In this document: one piece after another, positions 8,519-17,584 of the stretch
Position numbering within the stretch: the first letter of the stretch is position 1
How the letters are laid out: each line of letters starts with the position of its first letter
NCBI GenBank assembly: GCA_026706345.1
Contig: JAPOYX010000268.1
Coordinates: 20,157-84,156, forward strand
Reading direction: 5' to 3'
DNA: 64,000 nucleotides
From: Gemmatimonadota bacterium
GTDB lineage: Bacteria; JAAXHH01
Made by a program: the position numbers and the translations under genes
Notes under the pieces: generated by a model
Database searches by the model: none
The model's input: the letters and a program-made list of their open reading frames with translations, nothing else
Told to the model about the DNA's origin: nothing

Positions 8519-10888
8519 ATGCTGAAAAACCACCTCGTCATCGTGCTGCGGCACCTGTTCGCCAACAAGGGCTACTTCTTCATCAACACGATGGGGTTGT
8601 CCATCGGCATCGCGAGTTGCCTCCTCATCTTCCTGTTCGTCCGGCATGAATGGTCGTACGATGCCTTTCACGAGAAGTCCGATCGGTTGTACCGGGTTGT
8701 CGCCGCGGGATTTGGCGCCGCCGATAACCCGTACACCACCGCGGCAACGCCCCTTCCGCTCGCCTCCGCACTGAAACAGCAGTATCCCGACGTGGTCCGG
8801 ACCGTTCGCGTTCTGGATAGAGAACTGGAAATACGTATCGGTGAAGATCAGTACCGGAAGGAGGAAGCGCTGTTCTGCGACGCGTCCTTCCTCGAGATGT
8901 TCTCCTTTCCGATGATCGAAGGCGATCGATCCACGGCGCTGAACGACGTGAATTCCGCGGTGATCAGCCGGTTCGCCGCGGAGAAGTACTTTGGCGGGGA
9001 CAGCCCGTTGGGAAGACAACTCCTCGCCGGAGGCGCGCTGTTAACCGTGGCCGGCGTCATGGAGAACGCTCCGGCCAATTCCAGTATCCAATTCGACCTG
9101 GTCATTCCCTTCGACAAAGCACCTGAAATAGATCCCCAGGTTGCTAACTCTATCGGGAAGTGGAATTATTCGTCCACATCCACCTTCGTCGAACTATCGG
9201 ACCCGGAACAGACCGGATCGCTTCAAGAGCAACTGCCGGATTTCGTGAAGACACACTACCCCGCGTACATGTTGCCGCAACTGATCCTCCAGCCCATCAC
9301 CGAGATGTACCTGGACCAGGAAGTGCGTTTCGGCCTAGGACCCACCAGCGATCCCAACCTGTCCTATATCCTGATCTGCACGGCGCTGCTCGTGCTCTTC
9401 ATCGCCTGCGTAAACTTCATGAACCTGGCCGTCTGCCGCTCGTCTTCGCGGGCCAAGGAGGTAGGCCTGCGGAAGGTCTTCGGTGCGAAACAGGCCCAGG
9501 TCATGGGGCAGTACATGGGCGAGACCGCGGTCCAGTGCGGCTTCGCCCTGGTCCTGGGCGTCTTGTTGGCCCACCTGTTCCTGCCCATGTTCAACATGCT
9601 GGCGGGGAGAACGCTGGTCCTCGATTATCTCTCCAGCGGCTCCACGATCGTGGCGCTGCTGGTCCTGACCGGCCTGGTCGCCCTGGTGTCCGGCAGCTAT
9701 CCTTCCCTGGTGCTCTCCCGTTTCAATCCCGTTGCCATCTTCAGGAAACAGGTCCAGATCGGCGGCCCCAACCTCTTCGTCCGGGGCCTCATGGTCGTGC
9801 AGTTCGGGTTGTCCGCCTTGCTCGTCGTTTCCATCCTCGTCATGACCCGGCAACTGGACTTCGTCCGGACCGGCGACACGGGATTCAACCCCGAAAACGT
9901 CGTCGTCATCGAACCCGGACCCGGTTCAGCCTATTACGAGGTCTTTCGCAACAGGATCGCCTCGTACGAAGAGGTCCTCCAGGTGGCCGGCGCATCCAAC
10001 ACCTTCGGTGCGGGAAGGGGCCTTGGGCAATCGGCGTATTCCAACGATGACGGCCAACTCGAGGCTTACATGTTCACCGTGGACTACGACTACGTGAACA
10101 CCCTCCAGCTGCGCCTGGCCACCGGACGCGATTTCTCCTCAGAGTTCGGAGGCGACGAAACCGGGTCGTGCATCATCAACGAGGCGGCGGCACGGGAGAT
10201 GGAGTGGGAAGATCCCGTGGGCCGCAAACTGCCCCATGGCTATACGGTGATCGGCGTGGTCAGGGACTACAACTTCCAGTCCAAGCACCAGGAAATCGAA
10301 CCGGCGATTCTCTCTCTCGCATCGGAATCCATGGGTGAGATCACGAACCAGTTCAATTACATCCTGATCCGGATTGACGGCAGGAACGTGCCCGCCACGC
10401 TATCGTTGCTCGGGGACGCGTGGAGAGAAACCGTGCCCGAAGTACCCTTCGAATTCGCCTTCCTGGAGGACGATATCGCCAGGTACTACCAGGATGAGCA
10501 CAACCTGGCGCGCATCTTCAGCTATTCAGCGGCCTTCGCCCTGCTGATCGCCTGCCTCGGTGTCTACGGACTCGTGTCGCTGGATGCCGCGCGCCGGACG
10601 CGAGAGGTCGGCATACGCAAGGTGATGGGCGCCGCGGCAGGCGATATCGTCACCCTGCTTTCAAGGCAGTTCGTCGTCCTCGTGGTGATCGGCAACGTCC
10701 TGGCCTGGCCGGCGGCCTGGTGGCTCATGAACGCGTGGCTGGCGGACTTCGCCTTCCGCACCGAAATCGATGCCGTCCCCTTCGTCCTGGCGGGACTGGT
10801 CGTAATGGCGACCGCTCTGCTTACCGTCAGCGTACATGCCTTCCGAAGCGCCATGCTCAATCCCGCGGACGCCCTGCGGCGCGAGTAG
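8519..10888 (+). CDS. MacB/FtsX-family ABC permease with two FtsX domains
   Basis: A 789-aa inner-membrane protein of the 'ADOP' type common in FCB bacteria. The N-terminus (LKNHLVIVLRHLFANKGYFFIN) leads into the first transmembrane helix and a large periplasmic MacB_PCD domain (about 45-270). FtsX block 1 (about 280-410) contains SRAKEVGLRKVFGA; a second periplasmic domain follows; FtsX block 2 (about 660-785) contains RRTREVGIRKVMGA and ends LNPADALRRE. These permeases need a separate LolD-like ATPase, none of which is encoded here. Likely role is mechanotransmission or export of peptides, lipoproteins or drugs; the substrate is unknown. Confidence 0.9.
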   Translation: MLKNHLVIVLRHLFANKGYFFINTMGLSIGIASCLLIFLFVRHEWSYDAFHEKSDRLYRVVAAGFGAADNPYTTAATPLPLASALKQQYPDVVRTVRVLDRELEIRIGEDQYRKEEALFCDASFLEMFSFPMIEGDRSTALNDVNSAVISRFAAEKYFGGDSPLGRQLLAGGALLTVAGVMENAPANSSIQFDLVIPFDKAPEIDPQVANSIGKWNYSSTSTFVELSDPEQTGSLQEQLPDFVKTHYPAYMLPQLILQPITEMYLDQEVRFGLGPTSDPNLSYILICTALLVLFIACVNFMNLAVCRSSSRAKEVGLRKVFGAKQAQVMGQYMGETAVQCGFALVLGVLLAHLFLPMFNMLAGRTLVLDYLSSGSTIVALLVLTGLVALVSGSYPSLVLSRFNPVAIFRKQVQIGGPNLFVRGLMVVQFGLSALLVVSILVMTRQLDFVRTGDTGFNPENVVVIEPGPGSAYYEVFRNRIASYEEVLQVAGASNTFGAGRGLGQSAYSNDDGQLEAYMFTVDYDYVNTLQLRLATGRDFSSEFGGDETGSCIINEAAAREMEWEDPVGRKLPHGYTVIGVVRDYNFQSKHQEIEPAILSLASESMGEITNQFNYILIRIDGRNVPATLSLLGDAWRETVPEVPFEFAFLEDDIARYYQDEHNLARIFSYSAAFALLIACLGVYGLVSLDAARRTREVGIRKVMGAAAGDIVTLLSRQFVVLVVIGNVLAWPAAWWLMNAWLADFAFRTEIDAVPFVLAGLVVMATALLTVSVHAFRSAMLNPADALRRE

Positions 10889-11004
10889 GCGGAAGCCGAT
10901 TGACTGTTGCCGGGACTGCAAGTAGTTTAACGACATTCACGGTTTTATCGAACACATGACATGTACCATCGCAAAAAGGCCCACCCCCAAAGGGTTGATT
11001 GATC

Positions 11005-13425
11005 ATGATCGCATACCGCGTCCTCCTGGTGGCGATCCTGTTGATCATTCCCCTGCGGGGTCCGCTCCCGGCACAATCCCCTGATACTGGCGAAATCTCC
11101 CAGGCAAGTCCGCGGACAGCCTTGGAAGCTGGGACGGCGCTTTTCCGTCAGGAGGCGTTCGAAGAAGCGCTGCCGTATTTCCAACAGGCCGTTCAGGCTG
11201 ATGGGAGTTCGGCGCCCGCTCACTACTGGCTCGGCATGGCTCAGTATGAGTTGGGCGGCTACCGGGAGGCGTTGAGTTCGTTCAGGAGAGCGGCGCGCCA
11301 GGACAAGAGTTGGGCGGCGGGCCATATCGGCATGGGAAACACCTACCTCAAGCTGAAAAACAGAAAGCTGGATGCCCGCAACGCCCTGCGAACCGCGGTC
11401 CGCCTGGAACCGGACAACCCGGATGCGCAGTACTACCTGGGCATGTCCTTCATGAATGATAAAAAGGTGGATGCCATCGTGGGCAGCGACCGGGATGGCA
11501 GGACGTATTTCCTCGAGGCCGTGGCGCTGAATCCATCCCATCCGGACGCCTTCTATCAACTGGGCCGATGCTATGACAGTTTTCCAGAGCCGGAATACGG
11601 GAATGCGATGCATGCCTATTTCAACCAGTACAGGGTAAACCCTGAACACCGCCGGGCCTTCGAGCGATTTGCCAATGTATGTCTTCGTACCGAAGCGTTC
11701 GAAAAAGGCGCTGAACTTCTGGATCAGTTGGTCGAAGAAGCGGGAGACGCCGCAACAGACGAGGTCCGAAACCTGCAGTTCCAGTTCAGCCTGCTCTCTG
11801 ATTCGACGGAACGGCAGTTCGATCGATTGCAGGAAGCCCTCGAGACCTATATATCGGGTCTTGATCCGGATGAGCAGGCGGTGTACCGGGACCTGAGCCA
11901 TGTCGCGCCTCCCGATGAACTGGATGCCTGGATGGATGCGGAAGGACCGGAACGCGATGCGCTGTGGCAGGCCTTCTGGAACGCCCGGGATTCAAATCCG
12001 GCCACCGTCGAAAACGAACGCCTCGTAGAGCATTACCGTCGTGTAATATATGCCCTGTACCATTTTTCACAGGGACAGCACCCCTACGACCGCCGCGGCG
12101 AGATATACGTCCGTTACGGTGAACCGGAAAACCGCCGCGGCGACGTCTATATCGCAGATCGGAATGCCTATCAGGGGGCTACGTTTTCCGATGATGCGGC
12201 AGTGGATGCGGTCCGCGAGCAGAACGCCCGGTACGGTTATCAATTGCGTGTCGACAGCGGCTACTTGACGATAGTTCCGCCCGAAGAGATTACCGAGGAA
12301 GAAATTAACGAGGTTGGCGGATTGCTGGCCGACGGGATCGTCGCATCAAGATCGGACCTGGGAAGACAGGGGGAGAGAAAGTTGATGGGGCATGGATACG
12401 CCACCGAAAGCTGGGTATACGCCCGGTATGGCCTGGAACTGTTCTTCGTCGACCAGTTCGGCGGGGGGAGGTTCGATTACCCCTGGGGAAATCTCCTGAC
12501 CAACCAGCAGGAAGCGGTTCGGCAGGAACGGTTCAGCCCCCGGCGGCTCGCCGAGGAACTGATCGCGAAAGCTCCCGAGGAATACCTTCACGACTTCGGC
12601 GGGGACCGGCTGGAGTACGCTTTCGACGCGGTAAGCTTCAGGTCGGATGACGGATACACGGAATTGGACCTGTCCTTCAGCATACCCGTCTGGCAGTTCG
12701 GTGACGTGTCAGACGGTAGAGGGACCAGGACCAGGCTCGAACACCAGGTCACCCTGCGCGATTCGGTCATGAGCCCGCAGCTCACGCACGAGTTCGATTT
12801 CGGTCCCTTCCACCGGCCGAAGCGAAAGATGGCTGAAAGCCATGTTAAAGTTCCTGTATATACCTTGCCCGCGAGTGTCGTAGCGCCGCCGGGAAGTTTC
12901 ACGATGGCGGTCCAGGTGCGGGACGAGACGTCGCGGCGGATCGGGGTGTATCGCAAGCCGGTCACGCTGTCCGATTACAGCGGCGAGGAGCTGCTCATCA
13001 GCGATCTCAAGCTGGCCACCCTGATCGCGCCATCAGGGGTACAGGGTCCCTTTGTACGCAAGGGATTGAACATCACGCCCAACCCCGGACGGCTCTACAT
13101 TAGGGGGAATCCCGTTTACGTTTACTACGAATTGTACAATCTGGCATTGGATCAGGATGGCAAGACCGCGTACGAGATCCTCTACGAAATCAGCCCCCTG
13201 GACGGCAATGGGCCGCGGGGCTGGTCGGCCCGCAGGCAAAGAGACATGCAGACGGTGATGATGGCTTTCTCGGGAGAAGGATACGCGACCGAGGACCGTG
13301 AGTACACGTCGTTGGATACCCGGGACCTGCCGGCGGGCGAATACGTGCTTACCGTCACGTTGACCGACCTGAATGCGGGAAGCACCGTATCCAAACCGGT
13401 CAACTTCCTGGTCATGGAACGGTAG
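11005..13425 (+). CDS. secreted TPR protein with GWxTD domain
   Basis: An 806-aa protein starting at ATG 11005, with AAAGGG about ten bases upstream. A signal peptide (VLLVAILLIIPLRGPLPAQ) is followed by four or five TPR motifs (about 35-230, for example AHYWLGMAQYELGGYREALSSF). A GWxTD-family segment follows at about 310-380 (LWQAFWNARDSNPATVENE, YVRYGEPENRRGD). The remaining about 400 residues are beta-rich. GWxTD proteins are found mainly in Acidobacteria, Gemmatimonadota and Bacteroidota and lack a settled function. Its 3' end converges with the M29 peptidase gene, leaving 30 bp between stops. Confidence 0.8.
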   Translation: MIAYRVLLVAILLIIPLRGPLPAQSPDTGEISQASPRTALEAGTALFRQEAFEEALPYFQQAVQADGSSAPAHYWLGMAQYELGGYREALSSFRRAARQDKSWAAGHIGMGNTYLKLKNRKLDARNALRTAVRLEPDNPDAQYYLGMSFMNDKKVDAIVGSDRDGRTYFLEAVALNPSHPDAFYQLGRCYDSFPEPEYGNAMHAYFNQYRVNPEHRRAFERFANVCLRTEAFEKGAELLDQLVEEAGDAATDEVRNLQFQFSLLSDSTERQFDRLQEALETYISGLDPDEQAVYRDLSHVAPPDELDAWMDAEGPERDALWQAFWNARDSNPATVENERLVEHYRRVIYALYHFSQGQHPYDRRGEIYVRYGEPENRRGDVYIADRNAYQGATFSDDAAVDAVREQNARYGYQLRVDSGYLTIVPPEEITEEEINEVGGLLADGIVASRSDLGRQGERKLMGHGYATESWVYARYGLELFFVDQFGGGRFDYPWGNLLTNQQEAVRQERFSPRRLAEELIAKAPEEYLHDFGGDRLEYAFDAVSFRSDDGYTELDLSFSIPVWQFGDVSDGRGTRTRLEHQVTLRDSVMSPQLTHEFDFGPFHRPKRKMAESHVKVPVYTLPASVVAPPGSFTMAVQVRDETSRRIGVYRKPVTLSDYSGEELLISDLKLATLIAPSGVQGPFVRKGLNITPNPGRLYIRGNPVYVYYELYNLALDQDGKTAYEILYEISPLDGNGPRGWSARRQRDMQTVMMAFSGEGYATEDREYTSLDTRDLPAGEYVLTVTLTDLNAGSTVSKPVNFLVMER

Positions 13426-13455
13426 TCGTCGAAAGGTCTTCCGCGGCACGCTCCG

Positions 13456-14571
13456 TCACTTCAGCCGTTCCGGGTTCAGGTCCTCCAGTTCCGGCACGAC
13501 GAACCTCCCGTCCCTCCGGATCACTTCCCCGTCGAACTCGATGGTCCCGCCGCCGAATTCCGGCGTCTGGATCATGACCATGTCCCAGTGGACGGCGGAC
13601 CGGTTGCCGTTGTCGGCCTCCTCGTAGGCCTGCCCGGGCGTGAAGTGGTAGGACCCGGCGATCTTCTCGTCGAAGAGGATGTCCAGCATGGGCGCGGTGA
13701 TGTGGGGGTTGAAACCGATGGCGAATTCGCCGATGTAGCGCGCCCCCTCGTCGGTGTCGAAGATCTCGTTGAGCTTCTCGGTCCGGTTGCCCGTGGCCCC
13801 GGTGATCCTGCCCTCCTCGAACCTCAACTCCACGTCCGTGAACGTCACGCCGTGATAGAGCGTGGGCGTGTTGAACGTAATGACGCCGTTGACCGAATCT
13901 CGCACCGGCGCGGTAAAGCACTCGCCGTCGGGGATGTTGCGGTCGCCCGAGCATCCCACGGTGGGGATGTCCCGGATGCTGAAAGCCAGGTCAGTACCCG
14001 GACCCGTGAGCCGGACCCGGTCGGTGCGGTCCATGAGGTCCTTCAGCGGTGCGATGGCACGCTCCATCTTCCCGTAATCGAGGGTGCACACGTCGAAGAA
14101 GAAGTCCTCGAAGGCCTCGGTGCTCATGCCCGCCTGCTGCGCCATGGACGGGGTCGGCCACCGCAGCACCACCCACCGGGTCTTCGGCACCCGGATATCG
14201 AAGTGCACGGGCTTCATCCAGCGTTGCTCGTAGAGCCGCATGGCCTCGCCCGGCACGTCCGACATTTCCATCACGTTCCGGCTGCCGCGCAGGGCCATGT
14301 AGGCCTGCACCCGCTCCATGCGATGGGATTCATAGGCCCCGGCGGCTTCCATTGCGTCCTCGTCCCCGGCGTGAATCAGTTCCCGCATGACGCGCTGGTG
14401 CTTGATGGAGACCAGCGGCACGCCGCCCGCCTCCCGGATCGCCCGGATGAGCGAAACGACCATTTCATCGGGCACGTCGAAGGCCTCGATGAGCACCCGG
14501 TCCCCCGGCTGGATCTTCGTCGAATGACCGGTGAGCACATTCGCCAGGTCGCCGTATCGTGGGTCGCGCAT
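13456..14571 (-). CDS. M29-family aminopeptidase
   Basis: A 371-aa cytosolic metallopeptidase of the AmpS/aminopeptidase T family. The start at 14571 (MRDPRYGDLANVL) is chosen because family members begin near here; the frame extends to 14628. The family pattern is visible: GDRVLIEAFDVPDEM near the N-terminus, LTGPGTDLAFSI, NIPDGECFTAPVRDSVNG with the metal-binding Glu, GVTFTDVELRFEEGRI, and the C-terminal GARYIGEFAIGFNP plus AVHWDMVMI. These regions supply the two-metal site in known members. It lies downstream of the GH106-like gene on the same strand, 114 bp away. Confidence 0.88.
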   Translation of the reverse strand: MRDPRYGDLANVLTGHSTKIQPGDRVLIEAFDVPDEMVVSLIRAIREAGGVPLVSIKHQRVMRELIHAGDEDAMEAAGAYESHRMERVQAYMALRGSRNVMEMSDVPGEAMRLYEQRWMKPVHFDIRVPKTRWVVLRWPTPSMAQQAGMSTEAFEDFFFDVCTLDYGKMERAIAPLKDLMDRTDRVRLTGPGTDLAFSIRDIPTVGCSGDRNIPDGECFTAPVRDSVNGVITFNTPTLYHGVTFTDVELRFEEGRITGATGNRTEKLNEIFDTDEGARYIGEFAIGFNPHITAPMLDILFDEKIAGSYHFTPGQAYEEADNGNRSAVHWDMVMIQTPEFGGGTIEFDGEVIRRDGRFVVPELEDLNPERLK

Positions 14572-14685
14572 GGGTTTCTGATCTCCGTGGGTTGAGTTCG
14601 GTCGTTTTACATGGGCAATGTCGGGCACGCGAGTAGCGGTCCATCGTTCTCGGTCGGGATCGTCGTCGCCCGCGCCATCGCTACT

Positions 14686-16530
14686 TTACGCATCGATCCG
14701 CCCCGGTCGCACGTCCACCGCCCCAGTGGACGATATCCTGACCAGCATGGCGTCTTCGGGTTCGAAGGTCAGGCGCACCATCCGCTCCCGGCCGTTGACG
14801 TGGAGGATCGCCTCCCGCTCGACCCGGCTGGTGGAACGCCAGCCATCGTAGGCCATGGGGTACCGGATGCGCTTCGTATCGGGATGGGCGAAGAAGACGT
14901 GGTAGTCGCCATCGACTCCCCGGCACCAGAACTCCGGCGCGTCCCGGCCGCTGACGAGCGGGGGATGGCGTAGCGCGGCGACCGGATCCGCCGTGACCGA
15001 GGGTTGGCTCATCAGTTCCCCCAGCCGATCCGCGTAATCCGCCGGCGGGCGGTGGCCCGGCGCGGCGGGCCGGTGCGGAAGGCAGATCCGGGCGCCCTCC
15101 CTGGCAAGGCGAAGCAGGGCCGAAAGGCCTTCGCCGTCTAGCCAGGCCACGTCCACGTAGATCATGGAAAACGCGGCCTCGCCGTACCGGACGCGCCCGT
15201 CCACCACCACCGCATTCGCCAGGAAGGGCGTCGAGATCCACAGGGGATGGTAGCCGAGCAGACCGGGCGGCCGTTCAACGGTCCGCAGCTCCCAGTAGTA
15301 GTTGGCGGCCGGTCCGCGCCGGTCCTCGGGCAGCATGTGGCGCATCCAGTGGTCTTCCAGCGGGAGGTATACCGCCACGTCCGTGTAGGTCCTGCCCTGC
15401 TTGACGAAGTCGGCGGCCTCCGTCAGGTAGGCGTTAAAGGCCGGAAGGCGGCCGGCGAACCCGCTGTCCGGACCGACGTGCGTGGTCGCGTAGAAGGTGT
15501 TGGACCCGCCCGGCGCGTTGTAGGGCATGCCGTGCCAGACGATGTGGTTGACGCCGTTGGCGAATACCGCGTCCGCCATGAGCTTCATGTCCTCCACCTT
15601 CTCCTCGCCGTGATGGGGCGACGGCGCGGGCCACGGCTCGTAGCCGTAGATACAGGTAAAGGTCTCGCAGGTCACGACGGGCCGCGCGCCCAGGGCCGCC
15701 GCCGAACCGGGGATGGCCGAGAAGAAGGTCTCGAACAGCAGGGCCTCGGATTCCGGGACGTCCACGAGCGCGAAGGCAGCCAGCAGGTCGGCCGGCGCCC
15801 CGTGGCACTGCACGCGGCTCACGGTGCCGAGACGGCGGCAGATGTCGGCGTAGGGCCTGAAGAAACCCTCGATCGCCGCTTCCGACAGGATCTTCCGGTA
15901 GTCGTACCGCACGTCGGGATGCTGGTCGATCGATACCTTGAAGGGTTCCAGTTCGTACCCGAAGCGATCCCGGAAGATCGGGTCCAGATGGGCGCTCCAG
16001 AGTCCCTCCGGGTACACCTCCCATGAATCGGAGAACAGCGCCGAAGTGGTGCCCCGCAGGGCCGGCTCCAACGCGCCGCCGACGTGGCCGGCGTACCGCT
16101 TCAGCGCGTCCGGGTCCAGGTGGTTCAGAATCCGGCCCCGGCCGTAATAGGACAGCTCCCACGACTTCTCCAGCCGCTGGTCCGAAGGTCCGTCGAATAC
16201 CTGTCCCGCGTCCTCCTCTGGTACGATCGACCCGCCGAAGGGCCAGGAGGTGCTGAAGGTGAAGTCGCACCCGATGCCCAGCCGGTCCGCTTCCTCCTTA
16301 GCGCCGGCGACCAGGCCAGACCACGCCTCGCTCAGCCAGTGGGGTCCTTCCCCGGCCCCGGGCTGGGGATACATGAAGGCGATCTCCACCCCGCCGAACC
16401 CCTGGTCCCGCACCCATCGCAATTGGCTCTGGACGTCTTCTTCCCGGATGTCGTCGTAGAACCACCACCAGCGCGTGTAGGGACGGGAATCCGAAAAGGG
16501 CCGGTAGGTCCTGGTCAGTTCGTTCGACAT
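14686..16530 (-). CDS. GH106-like glycoside hydrolase (alpha-L-rhamnosidase-related)
   Basis: A 614-aa protein. I start it at ATG 16530 (MSNELTRTYRPFSDSR), which has AAAGGG six bases upstream. The N-terminal block PFSDSRPYTRWWWFYDDIRE followed by GGVEIAFMYPQ is characteristic of the GH106-like barrel; CDFTFSTSWPFGG and VVTCETFTCIYGYEPW are also family-like. No signal peptide is evident at this start. It is shorter than typical GH106 rhamnosidases (about 900-1100 aa), so the C-terminal beta domains are reduced and the substrate is uncertain. The 5' end, including the start codon, belongs to a 17-bp tandem array (16520-16587). It is divergent from the unknown gene at 16697. Confidence 0.75.
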   Translation of the reverse strand: MSNELTRTYRPFSDSRPYTRWWWFYDDIREEDVQSQLRWVRDQGFGGVEIAFMYPQPGAGEGPHWLSEAWSGLVAGAKEEADRLGIGCDFTFSTSWPFGGSIVPEEDAGQVFDGPSDQRLEKSWELSYYGRGRILNHLDPDALKRYAGHVGGALEPALRGTTSALFSDSWEVYPEGLWSAHLDPIFRDRFGYELEPFKVSIDQHPDVRYDYRKILSEAAIEGFFRPYADICRRLGTVSRVQCHGAPADLLAAFALVDVPESEALLFETFFSAIPGSAAALGARPVVTCETFTCIYGYEPWPAPSPHHGEEKVEDMKLMADAVFANGVNHIVWHGMPYNAPGGSNTFYATTHVGPDSGFAGRLPAFNAYLTEAADFVKQGRTYTDVAVYLPLEDHWMRHMLPEDRRGPAANYYWELRTVERPPGLLGYHPLWISTPFLANAVVVDGRVRYGEAAFSMIYVDVAWLDGEGLSALLRLAREGARICLPHRPAAPGHRPPADYADRLGELMSQPSVTADPVAALRHPPLVSGRDAPEFWCRGVDGDYHVFFAHPDTKRIRYPMAYDGWRSTSRVEREAILHVNGRERMVRLTFEPEDAMLVRISSTGAVDVRPGRIDA

Positions 16531-16587
16531 GACGGCCCTTTCGACGTGACTGCGCTTTCGACAAGACTGCTGTTTCGACAAGACCGC
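16520..16587 (-). repeat. four 17-bp units over the start of the GH106-like gene
   Basis: Units at 16520-16536, 16537-16553, 16554-16570 and 16571-16587, sharing TTCGACNNGACNGC on the plus strand. The first holds the start codon of the GH106-like gene; the others are degenerate copies upstream of it. Confidence 0.8.
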
Positions 16588-16696
16588 TCCGATCATCGGC
16601 GATTTCGCCTTGCATAATCTATACCGGAATCCCGCGGGGAACACTATATTATCCCGAACCCGGACAGGCTGTTTTCCGTTCATTACAGGAGTTCAC

Positions 16697-17479
16697 ATGG
16701 AGACCATCGATTTCGCGCGTTCAACCTTTACTTTCCGGGTGGATTGCGAGAAGAAGCCGCCGAAGACCGTGACCCGGAAGGTGCCGTACTCCCTGAACAA
16801 CGCCCGCATACCCATAGAGGCCGCCCTGATCGTGACCGCGAAAGACGGCGGATTCCGGGAAGAGTACGTCCTCGGAGTGAGTTGCAAGACCGAACAGGTC
16901 GGGGTGGAGCGGGATATCTGGCACATCCCCAACGCGGACTTCAAGCCCATCTTCTCGTCGGACACCTTCATGGCCATCAAGACCTACGAGGTGGCTGACC
17001 GGGGCGCCACGCTCTACCCGCCCACGCTGGGCGAGCAGCCCGAACGGCAGATCGTCGCCATCGAGGAGACCTTCGAGGACGTCCGGATCGACCTGTCCCG
17101 CATCGACGGCCGCGTCCTGGAGACGCCGCGGGCCATCGTGGAGGCCGTCCTCGGCAACGTTCCCCTGAACGCCCGGACGACCATCGGGAACGAGCGCTAC
17201 GCCGCGGTGCTCGAGTACCCGGTCAAGACGATCAATGCCAACGAGCGGGACTGGATCTACCAGCCGGACACGGGTCCGGTGCTGCTGCCGGATCTGTCCC
17301 GCGACCCGGAAGAAATGATGGACGGGATCGAACTGGCCTTCGCGGCGTTCAATACACCGGACTGGGTGGAGTTCATCGTCCGGGTTCCCACGCCGGTCGC
17401 AGAGGGCGTCAACGTGTACCACTATGCGGAACCCGTGCGGATGGACTGCGTCAACGAAATGGTGGTGCCTCGGCACTGA
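16697..17479 (+). CDS. protein of unknown function, 260 aa
   Basis: I do not recognise this family. The ATG at 16697 is preceded by AGGAG at six-base spacing; the frame extends upstream to 16610 without a better start. The protein is soluble, without signal peptide or membrane segment, rich in acidic residues and beta-prone (METIDFARSTFTFRVDCEKK to EMVVPRH). It has a basic patch around KKPPKTVTRKVPYS and a conserved-looking GNERYAAVLEYPVKT segment. It is transcribed divergently from the GH106-like gene, with 166 bp between the start codons. A link to carbohydrate use is guesswork. Its stop codon begins an eleven-unit 9-bp array. Confidence 0.6.
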   Translation: METIDFARSTFTFRVDCEKKPPKTVTRKVPYSLNNARIPIEAALIVTAKDGGFREEYVLGVSCKTEQVGVERDIWHIPNADFKPIFSSDTFMAIKTYEVADRGATLYPPTLGEQPERQIVAIEETFEDVRIDLSRIDGRVLETPRAIVEAVLGNVPLNARTTIGNERYAAVLEYPVKTINANERDWIYQPDTGPVLLPDLSRDPEEMMDGIELAFAAFNTPDWVEFIVRVPTPVAEGVNVYHYAEPVRMDCVNEMVVPRH

Positions 17480-17572
17480 GCGCGCTGGGCGCACTGAATG
17501 TGCCGAGCGCACGGAGTGTATTGAGTGCGCCGAGCGCACGGAGCGCATCAGGCACACCAAGCACACTGGGAG
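17474..17572 (+). repeat. eleven 9-bp units starting on a stop codon
   Basis: Consecutive 9-mers CACTGAGCG, CGCTGGGCG, CACTGAATG, TGCCGAGCG, CACGGAGTG, TATTGAGTG, CGCCGAGCG, CACGGAGCG, CATCAGGCA, CACCAAGCA and CACTGGGAG. The first holds the TGA stop of the gene at 16697. The array ends 12 bp before the next start codon (17585). Confidence 0.9.
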
Positions 17573-17584
17573 TAGGTCGGCGTA

